This document shows, piece by piece, positions 14,429-27,087 of a stretch of DNA of 64,000 nucleotides. Origin of the DNA: Cohnella nanjingensis. Lineage in GTDB: Bacteria > Bacillota > Bacilli > Paenibacillales > Paenibacillaceae. The DNA lies in contig NZ_JACJVP010000004.1 of assembly GCF_014212125.1 (NCBI RefSeq), positions 62,001-126,000 of the forward strand, written 5' to 3'. Made by a program: the position numbers and the translations under genes. How positions within the stretch are numbered: the first letter of the stretch is position 1; every line of letters starts with the position of its first letter. The notes under the pieces were generated by a model. It was not told where the DNA came from. It did no database searches and saw only the letters and a program-made list of their open reading frames with translations.

Positions 14429-16882
14429 TTACTTTCGCAGTTCTGCGCCGAAAGATTGTGCCAATTCCTGTACGGCACGCGCATGCGCCTCCGTCACTTC
14501 TTCATCCGTCAGCGTGCGTTCCGCATGGCGATAGACGAGCGCCAAGGCGACGCTCTTCTTGCCCGCCCCGAGCCGCTCCCCGGTGTAGACGTCGAACACG
14601 CGGACCGATTCGAGCAGTTCGCCCGCGGCCGCGCGGATCGCCCCGACCAGATCGCCGCCCGCCACGCCGGCGTCCACGACGACCGCGAGATCCCGCTCCA
14701 TCGCGGGGAACCGCGGAAGCGCGCGATAAGCGATGCGGGCGTCCGCCCTCGCATAGAGCGGCGCCAGCTCAAGCTCCGCTACGAACGCGTCGCCCAAGTC
14801 GTATTCGCGCTGCAGATCCGGGTGCAGCTGCCCGACGTAGCCGATCGTCTCGCCGCCGTGCGCGTCCCGAAGCTTCAGCGCCGCCGTGCGTCCCGGATGG
14901 AAGCCGGCCGGCTGCGAAGCTTCGTAGGCGACGGACTCGGCGAGGCCGAGTCGCGCGAATACCGATTCGAGGACGCCCTTGGCGTCGAAGAAGTCGTACG
15001 GCTCCGCCGTCCGGTTCCAAGCCGCCGTACGGCGGTTGCCCGTCAAGAGGAAGGCCAGGCGGGGCTTCTCGTGCGGCAGCGTCGTGAGCGCGGCTTCCTC
15101 GGAATGGAAGACGCCGGCGATCTCGAACAAGGCGACGTCGCCGCTGCGGCGGGACAAGTTGTATGCCGCGGCTTCCACCAGGCTCGGCAGGAGCGAGGTC
15201 CGCAGCACGCTGCGCTCTTCGCTCATCGGCATCGCGAGCGGGATCGGCTTCGCCGCCTCGCCGCCGGACAGCGCGGGGAACCGCGCCGCGTTCGCCGGAG
15301 AGGTCACCGAATAGCTGACCGCTTCATAGAGACCGGCTTCGGCGAGCAGCCTCCGCAGTTCCCGGCGGATGGCTTGCGACTTGGTCAGCGCTCCGGTCGT
15401 CGTCGGTCCTTCGATCCGCGTCGTCGGGATCTCGTCGTAGCCGTGCAGGCGAGCCACTTCTTCGATCAGATCGACGTCGCGCGTCATGTCCCCGCGCCGC
15501 GTCGGCACCGTCACTCGCCATGCGCCGTTCCCGGTCTCCTCCGCCGCGAATTGCAGGCGCGACCAGATCGTCTTCACTTCGAGCGAGGACAAAGACGTGC
15601 CCAGCAGCCGGTTCACCCGGTCCAGCGTCAGCTCGACGATCGCCGGCTCCGGACGGGAGACGACCGCTTCCGCGACGCCCTCCGTAACCAGACCCTCCGC
15701 GTAGCGGCCCATCAGCGCGGCCGCGCGGTCCAGCGCCCCGCGAACCCGGGACGGGTCCACTTCCTTCTCGAAGCGGGCCGAAGCCTCGGAGCGCAGGCCG
15801 AGCTGCCGCGACGTCTTTCGGACGGAGCCGCCGTCGAACCGCGCCGATTCGAGGATGATGTCGACCGTATCGGCCGTCACTTCGGAGTTCAGGCCGCCCA
15901 TGACGCCGGCGAGCGCGATCGGCTTCTCCGCGTCCGTGATCAGCAGCATGTGCGGCTCCAGTTTGCGCGTCTGGCCGTCCAGCGTCTCGAGCGTCTCGCC
16001 CTCGCGCGCCAGGCGCACGCCGATGCGTCCGCCCGCGACCTTGGCCGCGTCGAAAGCGTGCAGCGGCTGACCGTATTCGAGCATGACGTAGTTGGTAATG
16101 TCGACGACGTTGCTGATCGGCCGGATGCCCGCCGCGATCAGGCGGTTCTGCATCCAGAGCGGCGACGGGCCGATCTTGACGCCTTTGATGTAGCGCGCGG
16201 CATAGTGCGGGCACAGCGCCTCCGCCTCGATCGAGACGGACACGCGATCCGCCGTCTTGTCCGCCGACGGGTACAGCTCCTTCTCCGGTTCGGGCAGCCG
16301 CAGCGGCCGGCCCGTCAGCGCGGACGCCTCGTAGGCGACGCCGAGCATGCTCAGGCAATCGGAGCGGTTCGGCGTCAGGTCGAGCTCGAGGACGGAATCG
16401 TTCAGGCCGAGCACCTCGAGAATGTCCGCGCCGATCTCGGTGTCGGCCGGGAGGACGAGGATGCCTTCCTGCAGCTCCTTCGGCAGCAGCTTGTCGTTGA
16501 TGCCGAGCTCCCGCGCCGAGCAGATCATGCCCTGGGACTCGACGCCCCGCAGCTTCGCATTCTTGATCGCCAGATCGCCCGGCAGCTTGGCGCCGACCAG
16601 CGCGACCGGCACCTTCTGCCCCGCCGCCACGTTCGGCGCGCCGCAGACGATCTGCAGATCCTCGCCGAGCCCCGCGTCGACCGTACACACGTTCAATTTA
16701 TCCGCGTCGGGATGCTTCTCCTTGTGCTTGACGTAGCCGACGACCGTCTTGCTGACGCCCAGGTTGCGGGAGGGAACCGCGTCGATCTCGATCCCTCCGC
16801 GCGTCAGCATCTCCGCCAGCCGCTGCGGCTCGATGCCGCTCAGATCGATATATTCGCTTAACCATCGGTACGATACGTTCAT
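14429..16882 (-). CDS. pheT: Phenylalanyl-tRNA synthetase beta subunit
   Basis: Large subunit of the alpha2-beta2 enzyme that charges tRNA-Phe. 817 aa, the usual bacterial length. Domains in order: EMAP-like tRNA-binding domain (~40-150), B3/B4 editing domain (~210-370), B5 (~405-475), catalytic-like core, and the C-terminal ferredoxin-fold anticodon-binding domain (~725-817, RFPAMERDLAVVVD). Starts 25 bp after pheS and is under the same T-box leader. Followed after ~100 bp by the zapA-domain gene. Confidence 0.97.
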   Translation of the reverse strand: MNVSYRWLSEYIDLSGIEPQRLAEMLTRGGIEIDAVPSRNLGVSKTVVGYVKHKEKHPDADKLNVCTVDAGLGEDLQIVCGAPNVAAGQKVPVALVGAKLPGDLAIKNAKLRGVESQGMICSARELGINDKLLPKELQEGILVLPADTEIGADILEVLGLNDSVLELDLTPNRSDCLSMLGVAYEASALTGRPLRLPEPEKELYPSADKTADRVSVSIEAEALCPHYAARYIKGVKIGPSPLWMQNRLIAAGIRPISNVVDITNYVMLEYGQPLHAFDAAKVAGGRIGVRLAREGETLETLDGQTRKLEPHMLLITDAEKPIALAGVMGGLNSEVTADTVDIILESARFDGGSVRKTSRQLGLRSEASARFEKEVDPSRVRGALDRAAALMGRYAEGLVTEGVAEAVVSRPEPAIVELTLDRVNRLLGTSLSSLEVKTIWSRLQFAAEETGNGAWRVTVPTRRGDMTRDVDLIEEVARLHGYDEIPTTRIEGPTTTGALTKSQAIRRELRRLLAEAGLYEAVSYSVTSPANAARFPALSGGEAAKPIPLAMPMSEERSVLRTSLLPSLVEAAAYNLSRRSGDVALFEIAGVFHSEEAALTTLPHEKPRLAFLLTGNRRTAAWNRTAEPYDFFDAKGVLESVFARLGLAESVAYEASQPAGFHPGRTAALKLRDAHGGETIGYVGQLHPDLQREYDLGDAFVAELELAPLYARADARIAYRALPRFPAMERDLAVVVDAGVAGGDLVGAIRAAAGELLESVRVFDVYTGERLGAGKKSVALALVYRHAERTLTDEEVTEAHARAVQELAQSFGAELRK

Positions 16883-16907
16883 GGGATTACACCGCTCCTT
16901 CCTTCGT

Positions 16908-17942
16908 TTACATGCGGGCGAACTGGCTCAGGAAGCGCAGGTCGTTGTTATAGAAATGACGAATGTCGTCGATGTCGTACTTCAGCAGCGCGATCCGCTC
17001 GACGCCCATGCCGAACGCGAAGCCGCTCACTTCCTTCGGATCGTATCCGCCGTGCTCGAGCACCTTCGGGTGCACCATGCCGCAGCCGAGAATCTCGATC
17101 CACCCGGTATGCTTGCACATCCGGCAGCCGTGTCCGCCGCACTGCGTGCAGGTGACGTCGACTTCGGCGCTCGGCTCCGTGAACGGGAAAAAGCTCGGAC
17201 GCAGCCGGATCTGCACCTGCGCGCCGTACATCTGCTGCACAAACTGGAGCAGCGTCCCCTTGAGGTCGCTCATCCGGATGTTCGGACCGACGACCAGTCC
17301 TTCGATCTGGTGGAACATGAACGAATGCGTCGCGTCGTCGTCGTCGCGGCGGTATACCTTGCCGGGGCAGATGACCTTCAGCGGCGTCTTGCCGTTCGCC
17401 GCCTGCATCGTCCGGATCTGAACCGGCGACGTGTGCGTGCGGAGCAGAATCTCGTCCGTGATATAGAACGAATCCTGCATGTCGCGCGCCGGATGGTTCT
17501 TCGGCAGGTTGAGCGCTTCGAAGTTGAAGTAGTCCGTCTCGACCTCCGGCCCTTCCGCTACCGTATAGCCCATGCCGAGGAAAATGTCCTCGATCTCCTG
17601 CGTCACTTTCGTGAGCGGATGAATCCCGCCCCGTGCGCCCGCCTTGCCCGGCAGCGAGACGTCGATCGTCTCCGCGGCGAGGCGGCGCTCCGTATCGGCG
17701 CGGTCGAATGCCGCCTGCTTCTCGGCGATGACGCCCTCGATCGCGGCGCGCACGTCGTTCGCCACCTGGCCGATGACCGGGCGCTCCTCCGCGCTGAGAC
17801 CGCCCATGCCGCGCAGCACCTCGGTCAGCTGTCCCTTTTTGCCCAAATATTGCACGCGCAGATCGTTCAAGCGGCCCGGATCGGCCACCTCCTGCAGCTG
17901 CGCCAGCGCCTCGCGCCGCAACGCTTCCAAACGGTCCTTCAT
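16908..17942 (-). CDS. pheS: Phenylalanyl-tRNA synthetase alpha subunit
   Basis: Catalytic subunit of PheRS; activates Phe with ATP and loads tRNA-Phe. 344 aa from the chosen ATG, the same length as B. subtilis PheS. That ATG has AAGGAG 8 bp upstream; an ATG six codons earlier overlaps the AAGGAG and is rejected. The N-terminal coiled coil (~1-85) is followed by the class II core: motif 2 [24 protein letters not shown] and motif 3 [13 protein letters not shown]. Transcribed from upstream of the T-box leader. Confidence 0.97.
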   Translation of the reverse strand: MKDRLEALRREALAQLQEVADPGRLNDLRVQYLGKKGQLTEVLRGMGGLSAEERPVIGQVANDVRAAIEGVIAEKQAAFDRADTERRLAAETIDVSLPGKAGARGGIHPLTKVTQEIEDIFLGMGYTVAEGPEVETDYFNFEALNLPKNHPARDMQDSFYITDEILLRTHTSPVQIRTMQAANGKTPLKVICPGKVYRRDDDDATHSFMFHQIEGLVVGPNIRMSDLKGTLLQFVQQMYGAQVQIRLRPSFFPFTEPSAEVDVTCTQCGGHGCRMCKHTGWIEILGCGMVHPKVLEHGGYDPKEVSGFAFGMGVERIALLKYDIDDIRHFYNNDLRFLSQFARM

Positions 17943-18061
17943 GACCCCACGCTCCTTCATGTGTGCTGCCGTCCCACGGTCCCCGCCGCAGGCGGTTCGC
18001 CCGTCAGCCCTTGCCGAGGCTTCTCCGATCAGCCATCCTTGCAGCGCTTGATCGCCGCAGA

Positions 18062-18345
18062 AACGAAAAAAGGCCCCTTCTCCCCCAAAAAAAGGGACGA
18101 AAGGACCGTGGTACCACCCTCATTGGAACGACCTTGACGCGGCATGCCGCCGGTACGCTCCCACTCGCGCGGCGTAACGGGCCGCTGCCGGTGCTCCCTA
18201 CTTCCGTAGAACCGCCTGCTGGCGGACGCGGGTTCAAGAGACTGCTCCGGAGTGAAATTCGGCAGCCCTCTTCCTAGGAACGCTTCCAGTCAACGGCGTC
18301 CCCTCCCTGCGAGGCAGGTGCTGCGTACTTGTCTCCATCGATGCA
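18062..18345 (-). promoter_or_regulatory. T-box leader controlling pheS-pheT
   Basis: Reading the minus strand, a Stem I start GATGGAGACAAGTA lies near 18326-18339, followed by GAATTTCACTCCGGAG, where TTC is a good specifier codon for Phe. The T-box proper, AGGGTGGTACCACGG, is near 18107-18121, and a long GC-rich terminator (GGTCCTTTCGTCCC pairing across a T-rich loop) ends in TTTTTT at about 18066. Uncharged tRNA-Phe is expected to stabilise the antiterminator and switch on pheST. Specifier assignment is from the sequence and the downstream gene. Confidence 0.92.
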
Positions 18346-18468
18346 TTTGTTGCCGGTTCCGATCGGAACGAGGTGACCCGCCCTATGCCGAACCGTCTTC
18401 GCTAACCGTCGGATTCGTCCCTATACTAGGTGAATCGAAGCCTATATTGACTAGCTACAATTACTTGT

Positions 18469-18497
18469 ATTATAGGGGATTCCGGGGATGCAATCAA
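18469..18497 (-). promoter_or_regulatory. Sigma-A promoter upstream of the pheST leader
   Basis: TTGATT and TATAAT separated by 17 bp on the minus strand. It lies about 125 bp before the recognisable T-box Stem I, so either the leader has a long 5' extension or another start site exists nearer. Confidence 0.65.
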
Positions 18498-19357
18498 GTC
18501 CGCGGCGCGGAGCCCCGAATGCCCGGTTCTCGCCAGGCCGCATGCCAGAGCGGGCCCGCCCCCCGGCCGAGCGGAACGGCCCGCGCGATCGCCGCGGCGA
18601 CGAAAGCCTTCGCCGTGCCGCAGGCCTCGGCCGCCGAGTGCCCGCGCGCGAGACAAGCCGCCGCCGCCGCGGCCAGCGTGCAGCCCGTGCCGTGCGTATG
18701 CCGCGTCGGCAGGCGGGGCGCGGCGAAGAACCGCGTCCCGCCGTCCGCGCCGACCAGCACATCGACGCATTCGTCGCCCGCCGCATGGCCTCCCTTGAGG
18801 AGCACCGCGCGCGGACCGAGCCCGAGCAGCGCCCGTGCGGCGGACTCCCGCTCGTCGAGCGTGCGGACTTCGTCCTCCCGGACGCCGAGCAGCGCGCAGG
18901 CTTCCGGCACGTTCGGCGTCACGAGCGCCGCCAGCGGCAGCAGGATGTCCCGCAGGGCGCCGAACGCCTCGTCGTTCACGAGCGCGGTCCCCGCCGTCGC
19001 CGTTCGGACCGGATCGACGACGAGCCGGTCCACGCCATGGCGGCGAATCGCCGATGCGACGGCCGCCACGATGTCCGCCGTCGGCAGCATGCCGGTCTTG
19101 GCGGCATCCGTGCCGATGTCGGCGAGGACGCTCTCCAGCTGATCGGCCACCAGCGTCGCCGGCACGGCGGAGACGCGCTGCACGCCCAGGCTGTTCTGCG
19201 CGGTCAGCGCGGTGACGACGCAGGTGCCGTACGTCTCCAGCTCCTGGAACGTCTTCAGGTCGGCCTGGAGCCCGGCCCCGCCGCCCGAATCCGATCCGGC
19301 GATCGCGAGGACGCGCGGAACGGGGGACGGCCGGCCTTGCCGATGCGGATCCTTCAT
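18494..19357 (-). CDS. thiD: HMP/HMP-phosphate kinase
   Basis: Phosphorylates hydroxymethylpyrimidine and its phosphate to HMP-PP for coupling to the thiazole moiety. 287 aa; ribokinase-like fold. AIAGSDSGGGAGLQADLKTF at ~18-37 binds HMP; HGTGCTLAAA near 235 has the anion hole and conserved Cys. The usual DPV-M-x-A-K/S-G block reads DPVRTATAGTAL, an unusual variant. ATG with GGAGGG 8 bp upstream; the ATG overlaps the thiO stop (ATGA). Last gene of the thi operon. Confidence 0.93.
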   Translation of the reverse strand: MKDPHRQGRPSPVPRVLAIAGSDSGGGAGLQADLKTFQELETYGTCVVTALTAQNSLGVQRVSAVPATLVADQLESVLADIGTDAAKTGMLPTADIVAAVASAIRRHGVDRLVVDPVRTATAGTALVNDEAFGALRDILLPLAALVTPNVPEACALLGVREDEVRTLDERESAARALLGLGPRAVLLKGGHAAGDECVDVLVGADGGTRFFAAPRLPTRHTHGTGCTLAAAAAACLARGHSAAEACGTAKAFVAAAIARAVPLGRGAGPLWHAAWREPGIRGSAPRT

Positions 19358-20508
19358 CCCGGGATGCCCTCCGCCCAGGCCGAAGACCGGTCGAAACGGT
19401 CCGGCGCGAATGCGGCGAGGCCGCGTTCGCCAGGCCCGCCGCCCCGTCCGAGCCACCGGCCGACGATTGCGGCGGTGACCGGGCTGAGCAGGATGCCGTT
19501 GCGGTAATGTCCCGCGGCGAGGAACACATTCGGCGAGCGGGGCACGGGACCGAGCAGCGGCCACCCGTCGAGCGTGGCCGGACGCAGTCCCGCCCAGCTT
19601 CGGACCGGCGCCAGCCCGCGAAGCATCGGCAGCACGCGTTCGCCCCAGCGGACGAGCCGGCCGACGCCGCTCTCCGTCACGGACCGGTCGAAGCCGGCGT
19701 CGTCCTCCGAAGCGCCGCAGACGAGGCTGCCGTCTCCTTTGGCGACCCAATACGCCTGGGAAGAGAAGACAAGATGGCGCGGCCGGGGCGCAGTTGGCCC
19801 GAAGGCGCAGATCTGGCCCCGAATGGGGTGAATCGGGACGCGAATCCCGAGCCATTCGGCCAAGCCGCCGCTCCAGGCGCCGACGCAGCAGACGGCCAGA
19901 TCGGCCGCGTAGGCGTCGCTATCCGTTACGGCGCGCACGCCGAAAGAGCCGGATCCGGCCTCCAGCGCCGACAAGCCGCCCGCATGGTCGACGAGGCGGA
20001 CGCCAGCCCCGCGGCAGGCCGTCTCCAACGCGGCGACCAGCTTCGGCGCGTTCACGTGCCCTTCCGCCGGGCTGAACAGCGCGCCGCGGGCTTGCGGCGA
20101 TGCCGCCGGCTCCAGCGCCCGCAGCGCGGCGCCCTCCGCCCACTCCCCGCGGGCGCCGAACGCACGCTGCCAGGCGAGACGGCCCAGCAGCGGCTGCCTG
20201 TCCGCCTCGTGCAGGGCCAAGTGCAGGCTGCCCGAGCGAACGAATCCGGTATCGATCCCCGCGGCCGCTTCGATCTCCCGCACCCAGTCGGGATAGAGAA
20301 GCAGACTGTCCACGCAGAGGCGGAAAAAGTCGTCCGGCCCTTCCCCGTTCTCGTAGAACGGCGCGAGCATGCCCGCCGCCGCGCCGGACGCCTGGCCTCC
20401 GATCGCGTCCCGCTCGATCAGCGTGACGTCGAAGCCGCGCTTCGCGGCCTCCCATGCGCAGGACAGGCCGATGATGCCTCCGCCGACGATCAGCACGGAA
20501 GCCTTCAT
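19354..20508 (-). CDS. thiO: Glycine oxidase (thiazole biosynthesis)
   Basis: FAD enzyme oxidising glycine to iminoglycine (dehydroglycine), the precursor that ThiG uses. 384 aa. Rossmann FAD motif VLIVGGGIIGLSCAWEAA at residues 5-22, the DAO-family GQASGAAAGMLAP block, and a C-terminal GHYRNGILLSPVTA that closes the FAD site. AGGAGG lies 5-6 bp before ATG. Start overlaps thiG stop by ATGA, and its stop overlaps thiD the same way. Presence of ThiO rather than ThiH indicates the aerobic route. Confidence 0.95.
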   Translation of the reverse strand: MKASVLIVGGGIIGLSCAWEAAKRGFDVTLIERDAIGGQASGAAAGMLAPFYENGEGPDDFFRLCVDSLLLYPDWVREIEAAAGIDTGFVRSGSLHLALHEADRQPLLGRLAWQRAFGARGEWAEGAALRALEPAASPQARGALFSPAEGHVNAPKLVAALETACRGAGVRLVDHAGGLSALEAGSGSFGVRAVTDSDAYAADLAVCCVGAWSGGLAEWLGIRVPIHPIRGQICAFGPTAPRPRHLVFSSQAYWVAKGDGSLVCGASEDDAGFDRSVTESGVGRLVRWGERVLPMLRGLAPVRSWAGLRPATLDGWPLLGPVPRSPNVFLAAGHYRNGILLSPVTAAIVGRWLGRGGGPGERGLAAFAPDRFDRSSAWAEGIPG

Positions 20509-21347
20509 CGTCCGCCTCCTTCGACGGCGCCGGCATGACGCCCGCCGGCCGCGGCGTCCGGAGCCGCGAACAGCCGTCCCTCCGGCGCGCTGCTCGCGGT
20601 CGCGTAGCGCTTCCTCGGGATGCGGCCAGCGAGCCGCGACAGCCGCCCCGCCTCGATCGCGAGCATCATGGCTCGCGCCATGGCGACCGGATCCCGGGCG
20701 CGCGCGACCGGCGTGTTGACCAGGATGCCGTCCGCGCCGAGCTCCATCGCCTGCGCCGCATCGGCGGCGGAGCCCAGTCCCGCGTCGATGATGACGGGCA
20801 CCTTCGCTTCCTCCGCGATCCAGCCCAGGTTGTACGGGTTCAGCAGGCCGAGCCCCGTCCCGATCGGCGATCCGCCCGGCATGACCGCAGCCGCGCCGGC
20901 TTCCTCCAGACGCTTGCACAGCATCGGATCGTCCGAGGTATAGGGCAGCGCGACGAAGCCTTCGGCGACGAGACGCTCCGTCGCCCGCAGCGTCTCCAGC
21001 GGATCGGGCATGAGCGAGCGGGGATGCGCGCTGATCTCCACCTTGATCCAATCGCCGAGTCCGGCCTCCCGGGCCAGACGGGCGATCCGCACCGCTTCCT
21101 CGGCGTCCGCCGCGCCGGATGTGTTCGGCAGGAACACGAGATCGCGATCCGCCAGATGCCGGAGGACGGAATCGTCCTCCACGCCGTCCAGGTTCACGCG
21201 CCGGATGGCGAAGGTGATGACGTGCGCCCCGGACGCGTCGAGCGCTTGGCGCATCACGGTCGGGCTCGGGTAGCGGCCCGTCCCGAGGAACAGCCGCGAA
21301 CGGAGCGGCTTCCCGCCGACGACCAGCCGATTCGTCGATGCTTGCAT
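20505..21347 (-). CDS. thiG: Thiazole synthase
   Basis: Builds thiazole phosphate from DXP, dehydroglycine and the ThiS thiocarboxylate. 280 aa; (beta/alpha)8 fold. LFLGTGRYPS at ~20, IKVEI with the Schiff-base Lys near 101, MPGGSPIGTGLGLLNP near 145 and VDAGLGSAADAA-like IIDAGLGSAADAA near 183. The C-terminal ~40 residues (RYATASSAPEGRLF...) are longer than usual and Gly/Ala rich. I choose ATG with GGGGGAGG 9 bp upstream; a TTG overlapping the preceding TGA has no spacing from that site. Confidence 0.95.
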   Translation of the reverse strand: MQASTNRLVVGGKPLRSRLFLGTGRYPSPTVMRQALDASGAHVITFAIRRVNLDGVEDDSVLRHLADRDLVFLPNTSGAADAEEAVRIARLAREAGLGDWIKVEISAHPRSLMPDPLETLRATERLVAEGFVALPYTSDDPMLCKRLEEAGAAAVMPGGSPIGTGLGLLNPYNLGWIAEEAKVPVIIDAGLGSAADAAQAMELGADGILVNTPVARARDPVAMARAMMLAIEAGRLSRLAGRIPRKRYATASSAPEGRLFAAPDAAAGGRHAGAVEGGGR

Positions 21348-21352
21348 GGCCT

Positions 21353-22199
21353 TCAACCTCCCCCTACGAAATGAACGAATTCGATGCGGTCGCCTTCGCG
21401 TACGGGAACGTCCGGCCAGCTGGCCCGCGGCACGACTTCCCCGTTCCGCTCGGCCACGACGCGGCGGTCCGCCAGCCGATACTCGGCGGCCAGCTCGAGC
21501 AGCGTCGCGGCGGGCGTCTCTACCGCCCGCCCGTTGACCGTCAGTCTCGCGCGCGCCGCGGCCGATGGCGACGGCGGACGCGAGGCTTGCCGGCGGTCGA
21601 TGTACCCCCGGAGCCGACGGCAGGCCTCTTCGGGATCCGGGCTCCCGACGACGGCCGAGACGGCGCAGAGCCGGCTCGCTCCCGCCGCCAGCACGTCCTC
21701 CGCGTTGCCGGGGTGGATGCCGCCGATGGCGAAGAACGGAATGCGCACGGCCCGGGCCGCCTCCGAGATGTAGGAGAGCGTCGCCGCCGGCCGGTCCGGC
21801 TTCGTGCCCGTCGGATAGACCGGGCCCGCGCCGATATAGTCCGCGCCGGCGCGCTCGGCCGCGATCGCCTGCGGGAGCGCGTGGGTCGACACCCCGATGA
21901 GACGATCCGGACCGAGCATCTGCCGAGCCGACGCGACGGGCAGATCGTCCTGCCCGAGGTGCACGCCGTCCGCCTCCGCCGCCAGCGCGATATCCGGGTG
22001 ATCGTTCACGATGAAGAGCGTGCCGAGCCGGCGGGTGAGCTCGCGCATCGCCCGCGCCTTCCGCAGCAGCTCCCGCTTCGGCGACGCCTTATCGCGTAGC
22101 TGCACGATGTCCGCGCCGCCGCGGATGGCGGCCTCCATCACCTCCAGCAGCCCGCGGTCCGGATGGTAGTTCTCCCCGGACACGACGTACAGCTTGCAT

Positions 22200-22216
<17 letters not shown>
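21353..22216 (-). CDS. thiE: ThiE-ThiS fusion: thiamin phosphate synthase plus sulfur carrier
   Basis: 287 aa in one open frame. Residues 1-~212 are ThiE, which joins HMP-PP and thiazole phosphate: VQLRDK, FIVNDHPDIALAAEADGVHLGQ, GVSTHA, AGADYIGAGPVYPTGTK and FAIGGI are all present. After a Pro/Ser/Ala/Arg linker, residues ~222-287 are ThiS (LTVNGRAVETPAATLLELA ... EGDRIEFVHFVGGG), ubiquitin-like, ending in free Gly residues as needed for adenylation by ThiF. No stop or ribosome site separates the two parts. ThiS is normally a separate 65-70-aa protein. Start ATG with GGGAGAG; overlaps thiF by 17 bp. Confidence 0.92.
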
Positions 22217-25362
<3,146 letters not shown>

Positions 25363-25575
25363 AGCGGCTTCGCCGCCCGACGAATCGGGCAGGGCGCGCG
25401 TCGGGGTATCGGCTGCGATGCCGGAGAAGGAAGGTTCGCTCGCATCCTCTCCGAATCGCGGACAAGGCGGATGCATCGCGCCGAACGCCACTCGGGCGCA
25501 GCGACCCCCTCGCCGCGAACGGCCGGATGAAGGATTCGCTGCCGCCTCTCCCGTCGGCGCGGTCTCCCGCGCCAG

Positions 25576-25604
25576 CAAAAAAGCCGCCCCGTCAAGGAGC
25601 GGCC
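25576..25604 (-). terminator. Riboswitch-linked terminator in the thi leader
   Basis: Minus strand GCCGCTCC-TTGAC-GGGGCGGC followed by TTTTTT, about 140 nt downstream of the TPP aptamer. Expected to be the off-state of the riboswitch; the antiterminator partner is not traced. Confidence 0.85.
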
Positions 25605-25741
25605 CAAGTGTGTCGGCAAAAGGCGCAGGGCCCGAACCTGGCGGGCTCCGCTCCCCGCAGGGAGACGTCTGCCGCGCACCGGTACGGCGGACGCCCGAAG
25701 GAGTCCGAATGCCGCAAACGCCGCGATCTCGCGCACTTTGG

Positions 25742-25830
25742 TCCACTTTCCTACGCTGGCATGACCCAGATCAGGTTCGAAGGGACCAAGGCACGATGCC
25801 TTATCTCAGCCCTCGCGGGCGCCCCTAGTG
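25742..25830 (-). promoter_or_regulatory. TPP (THI-box) riboswitch of the thi operon
   Basis: Minus strand shows GGGGCGCC, then GGGCTGAGATAAGG, then CCTTCGAACCTGATCTGGGT and ATGCCAGCGTAGGAA: the conserved pyrimidine-binding CUGAGA and pyrophosphate-binding segments of the TPP aptamer in the right order. Binding of thiamin pyrophosphate should favour the terminator at 25576-25604. The leader from aptamer to thiC is unusually long (~555 nt) and contains the dispersed element. Confidence 0.97.
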
Positions 25831-25844
25831 GAATTCATGGTATC

Positions 25845-25873
25845 AATGTACACGTTCCGGCAGAAAGTGTCAA
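25845..25873 (-). promoter_or_regulatory. Sigma-A promoter of the thi operon
   Basis: TTGACA and TACATT separated by 17 bp on the minus strand, starting about 8 bp after the ycnI stop codon and placing the transcript start just ahead of the TPP aptamer. Confidence 0.8.
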
Positions 25874-25881
25874 TGCCGGGA

Positions 25882-26502
25882 TTAGGCGGATTTCTTGCGC
25901 ACGAGCGCGACGATCAGCGCGAGCACGCCCGCGACAAGGCCCGCGATCGCCAAGCCGAGCGTCAGCGGATCGCTGCCGCCGTCCTTGTTCGACGCCGTCT
26001 CGGCCGCTCCGGTGCCATGGCCGTGCGCGTCGCCGGCCACGGCCGGCGTCACCTTCGTCACGGATGCCGGCTTATCGGCATCCGCCGCTCCGGTCCAGTC
26101 GACGACGGTGCCGTCGGAGTAGGTCTGGTGCGCTTTCCAAGTCAGGTCGCCCGCGTTCTCGGCCACTTTGCCCTGGAACGAGAATTGGCCGAATTCCGTC
26201 GGGGAGAGGCCTTGGCCGGACGCTTTCCAAGTGACGGAGACGATCTTGCCGTCGTTGTTCCGTTCGAGCTCGTACGTCCAGTCGGGGAACGGCTGGAACC
26301 GGGAGACGTCGACGCCCTCCGGCACTTCCAGCTTCACTTGGGTGGTCGAGGCGCTCTCGCTCTCGGTCGGGATGCGGATCGTGAACACTTGGTAGGAGTT
26401 CTGCGGCGCCTCCGAAGGGGAGACGACGACGTGCGCGCTGGCTACGCCTGCGAATCCGAAGGCGAGGAACAGCGCGAGCAGGAGGGTAAGGCTTTTCTTC
26501 AT
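25882..26502 (-). CDS. ycnI: YcnI-family (DUF1775) copper-binding membrane-anchored protein
   Basis: 206 aa. Signal peptide MKKSLTLLLALFLAFGFAGVASA, after which the mature protein starts HVVVSPSE; in the characterised YcnI the new N-terminal His and a nearby Trp bind Cu(II). The beta-sandwich domain covers ~24-150, then a His/Gly/Ala linker and one C-terminal helix (GLAIAGLVAGVLALIVALVR) with a basic end, so it is anchored outside the cell. A ycnJ-type gene lies 3 kb upstream on the same strand, as in the ycnKJI locus of B. subtilis, but here separated by regulators. Confidence 0.9.
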   Translation of the reverse strand: MKKSLTLLLALFLAFGFAGVASAHVVVSPSEAPQNSYQVFTIRIPTESESASTTQVKLEVPEGVDVSRFQPFPDWTYELERNNDGKIVSVTWKASGQGLSPTEFGQFSFQGKVAENAGDLTWKAHQTYSDGTVVDWTGAADADKPASVTKVTPAVAGDAHGHGTGAAETASNKDGGSDPLTLGLAIAGLVAGVLALIVALVRKKSA

Positions 26503-26622
26503 GGGGAAATCCAACCTTTCATAGCGAAATTCGAATAACCCCATTATAAGACAGCCCTTACCGGCCCGCATGACTAGAAAGGGCTATGGCCCGTACAGCG
26601 TCGAACGAGCCGCGCTCTTCGG

Positions 26623-27087
26623 TCAGAAAGGTTTGTTCAGCATCAGATAAAGCACGGCCAGCGGCATCAGAATGACGAGCGTGCCGAAGACGTCCCAGCG
26701 GCGCGACGCCCGCCGGTACTGCGGGGAGAGGGCCGCTTGGGCTCGCGCGGCGGCCGCGCTCTCCTTCATCATGCTCCGCTGCGCGGGGATGAGGATCGCG
26801 AGCCAGACGAGGCCGCTGAGCGCGAACAGGCCAATCGACGCCGTCATCCAATTCCACGCGTCCATCGCGTAGCCTACTCTGACGGCCATGACCACGCCGG
26901 TGGCCAGCAGCAGCACGATGCCGGGCAGCGTAAAGGCGTAATCCGCCAGCATGACGTTCCGGGCGGTGCGGCTCAGGTGCCCGACGTCGCCGGCGCGCTC
27001 CGCCGCGATTTTCCAGAAGGCCGCCGTCACGATATTGCCCAGGAACAGCACCGCGCCCAACACGTGAAGCATAATCAAGAACGCCAT
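26623..27087 (-). CDS. DUF2269-family integral membrane protein
   Basis: 154 aa with four hydrophobic helices (about 2-23, 43-67, 78-100, 128-150). FLIMLHVLGAVLFLGNIVTAAFW at the N-terminus contains the conserved His of the family. Start overlaps the end of padR by 13 bp, so both are co-translated and DUF2269 is probably the target of that regulator. Function unknown. Confidence 0.85.
   Translation of the reverse strand: MAFLIMLHVLGAVLFLGNIVTAAFWKIAAERAGDVGHLSRTARNVMLADYAFTLPGIVLLLATGVVMAVRVGYAMDAWNWMTASIGLFALSGLVWLAILIPAQRSMMKESAAAARAQAALSPQYRRASRRWDVFGTLVILMPLAVLYLMLNKPF

Noticed and set aside
14456-16861. 800-codon plus-strand frame opposite pheT
   Set aside because: Shadow of pheT; Arg/Asp-rich composition without any domain, while pheT is certain.
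21540-21570. Separate thiS gene start inside the ThiE-ThiS frame
   Set aside because: No stop codon, no ribosome site and no suitable start codon between the two domains; treated as one fused gene.
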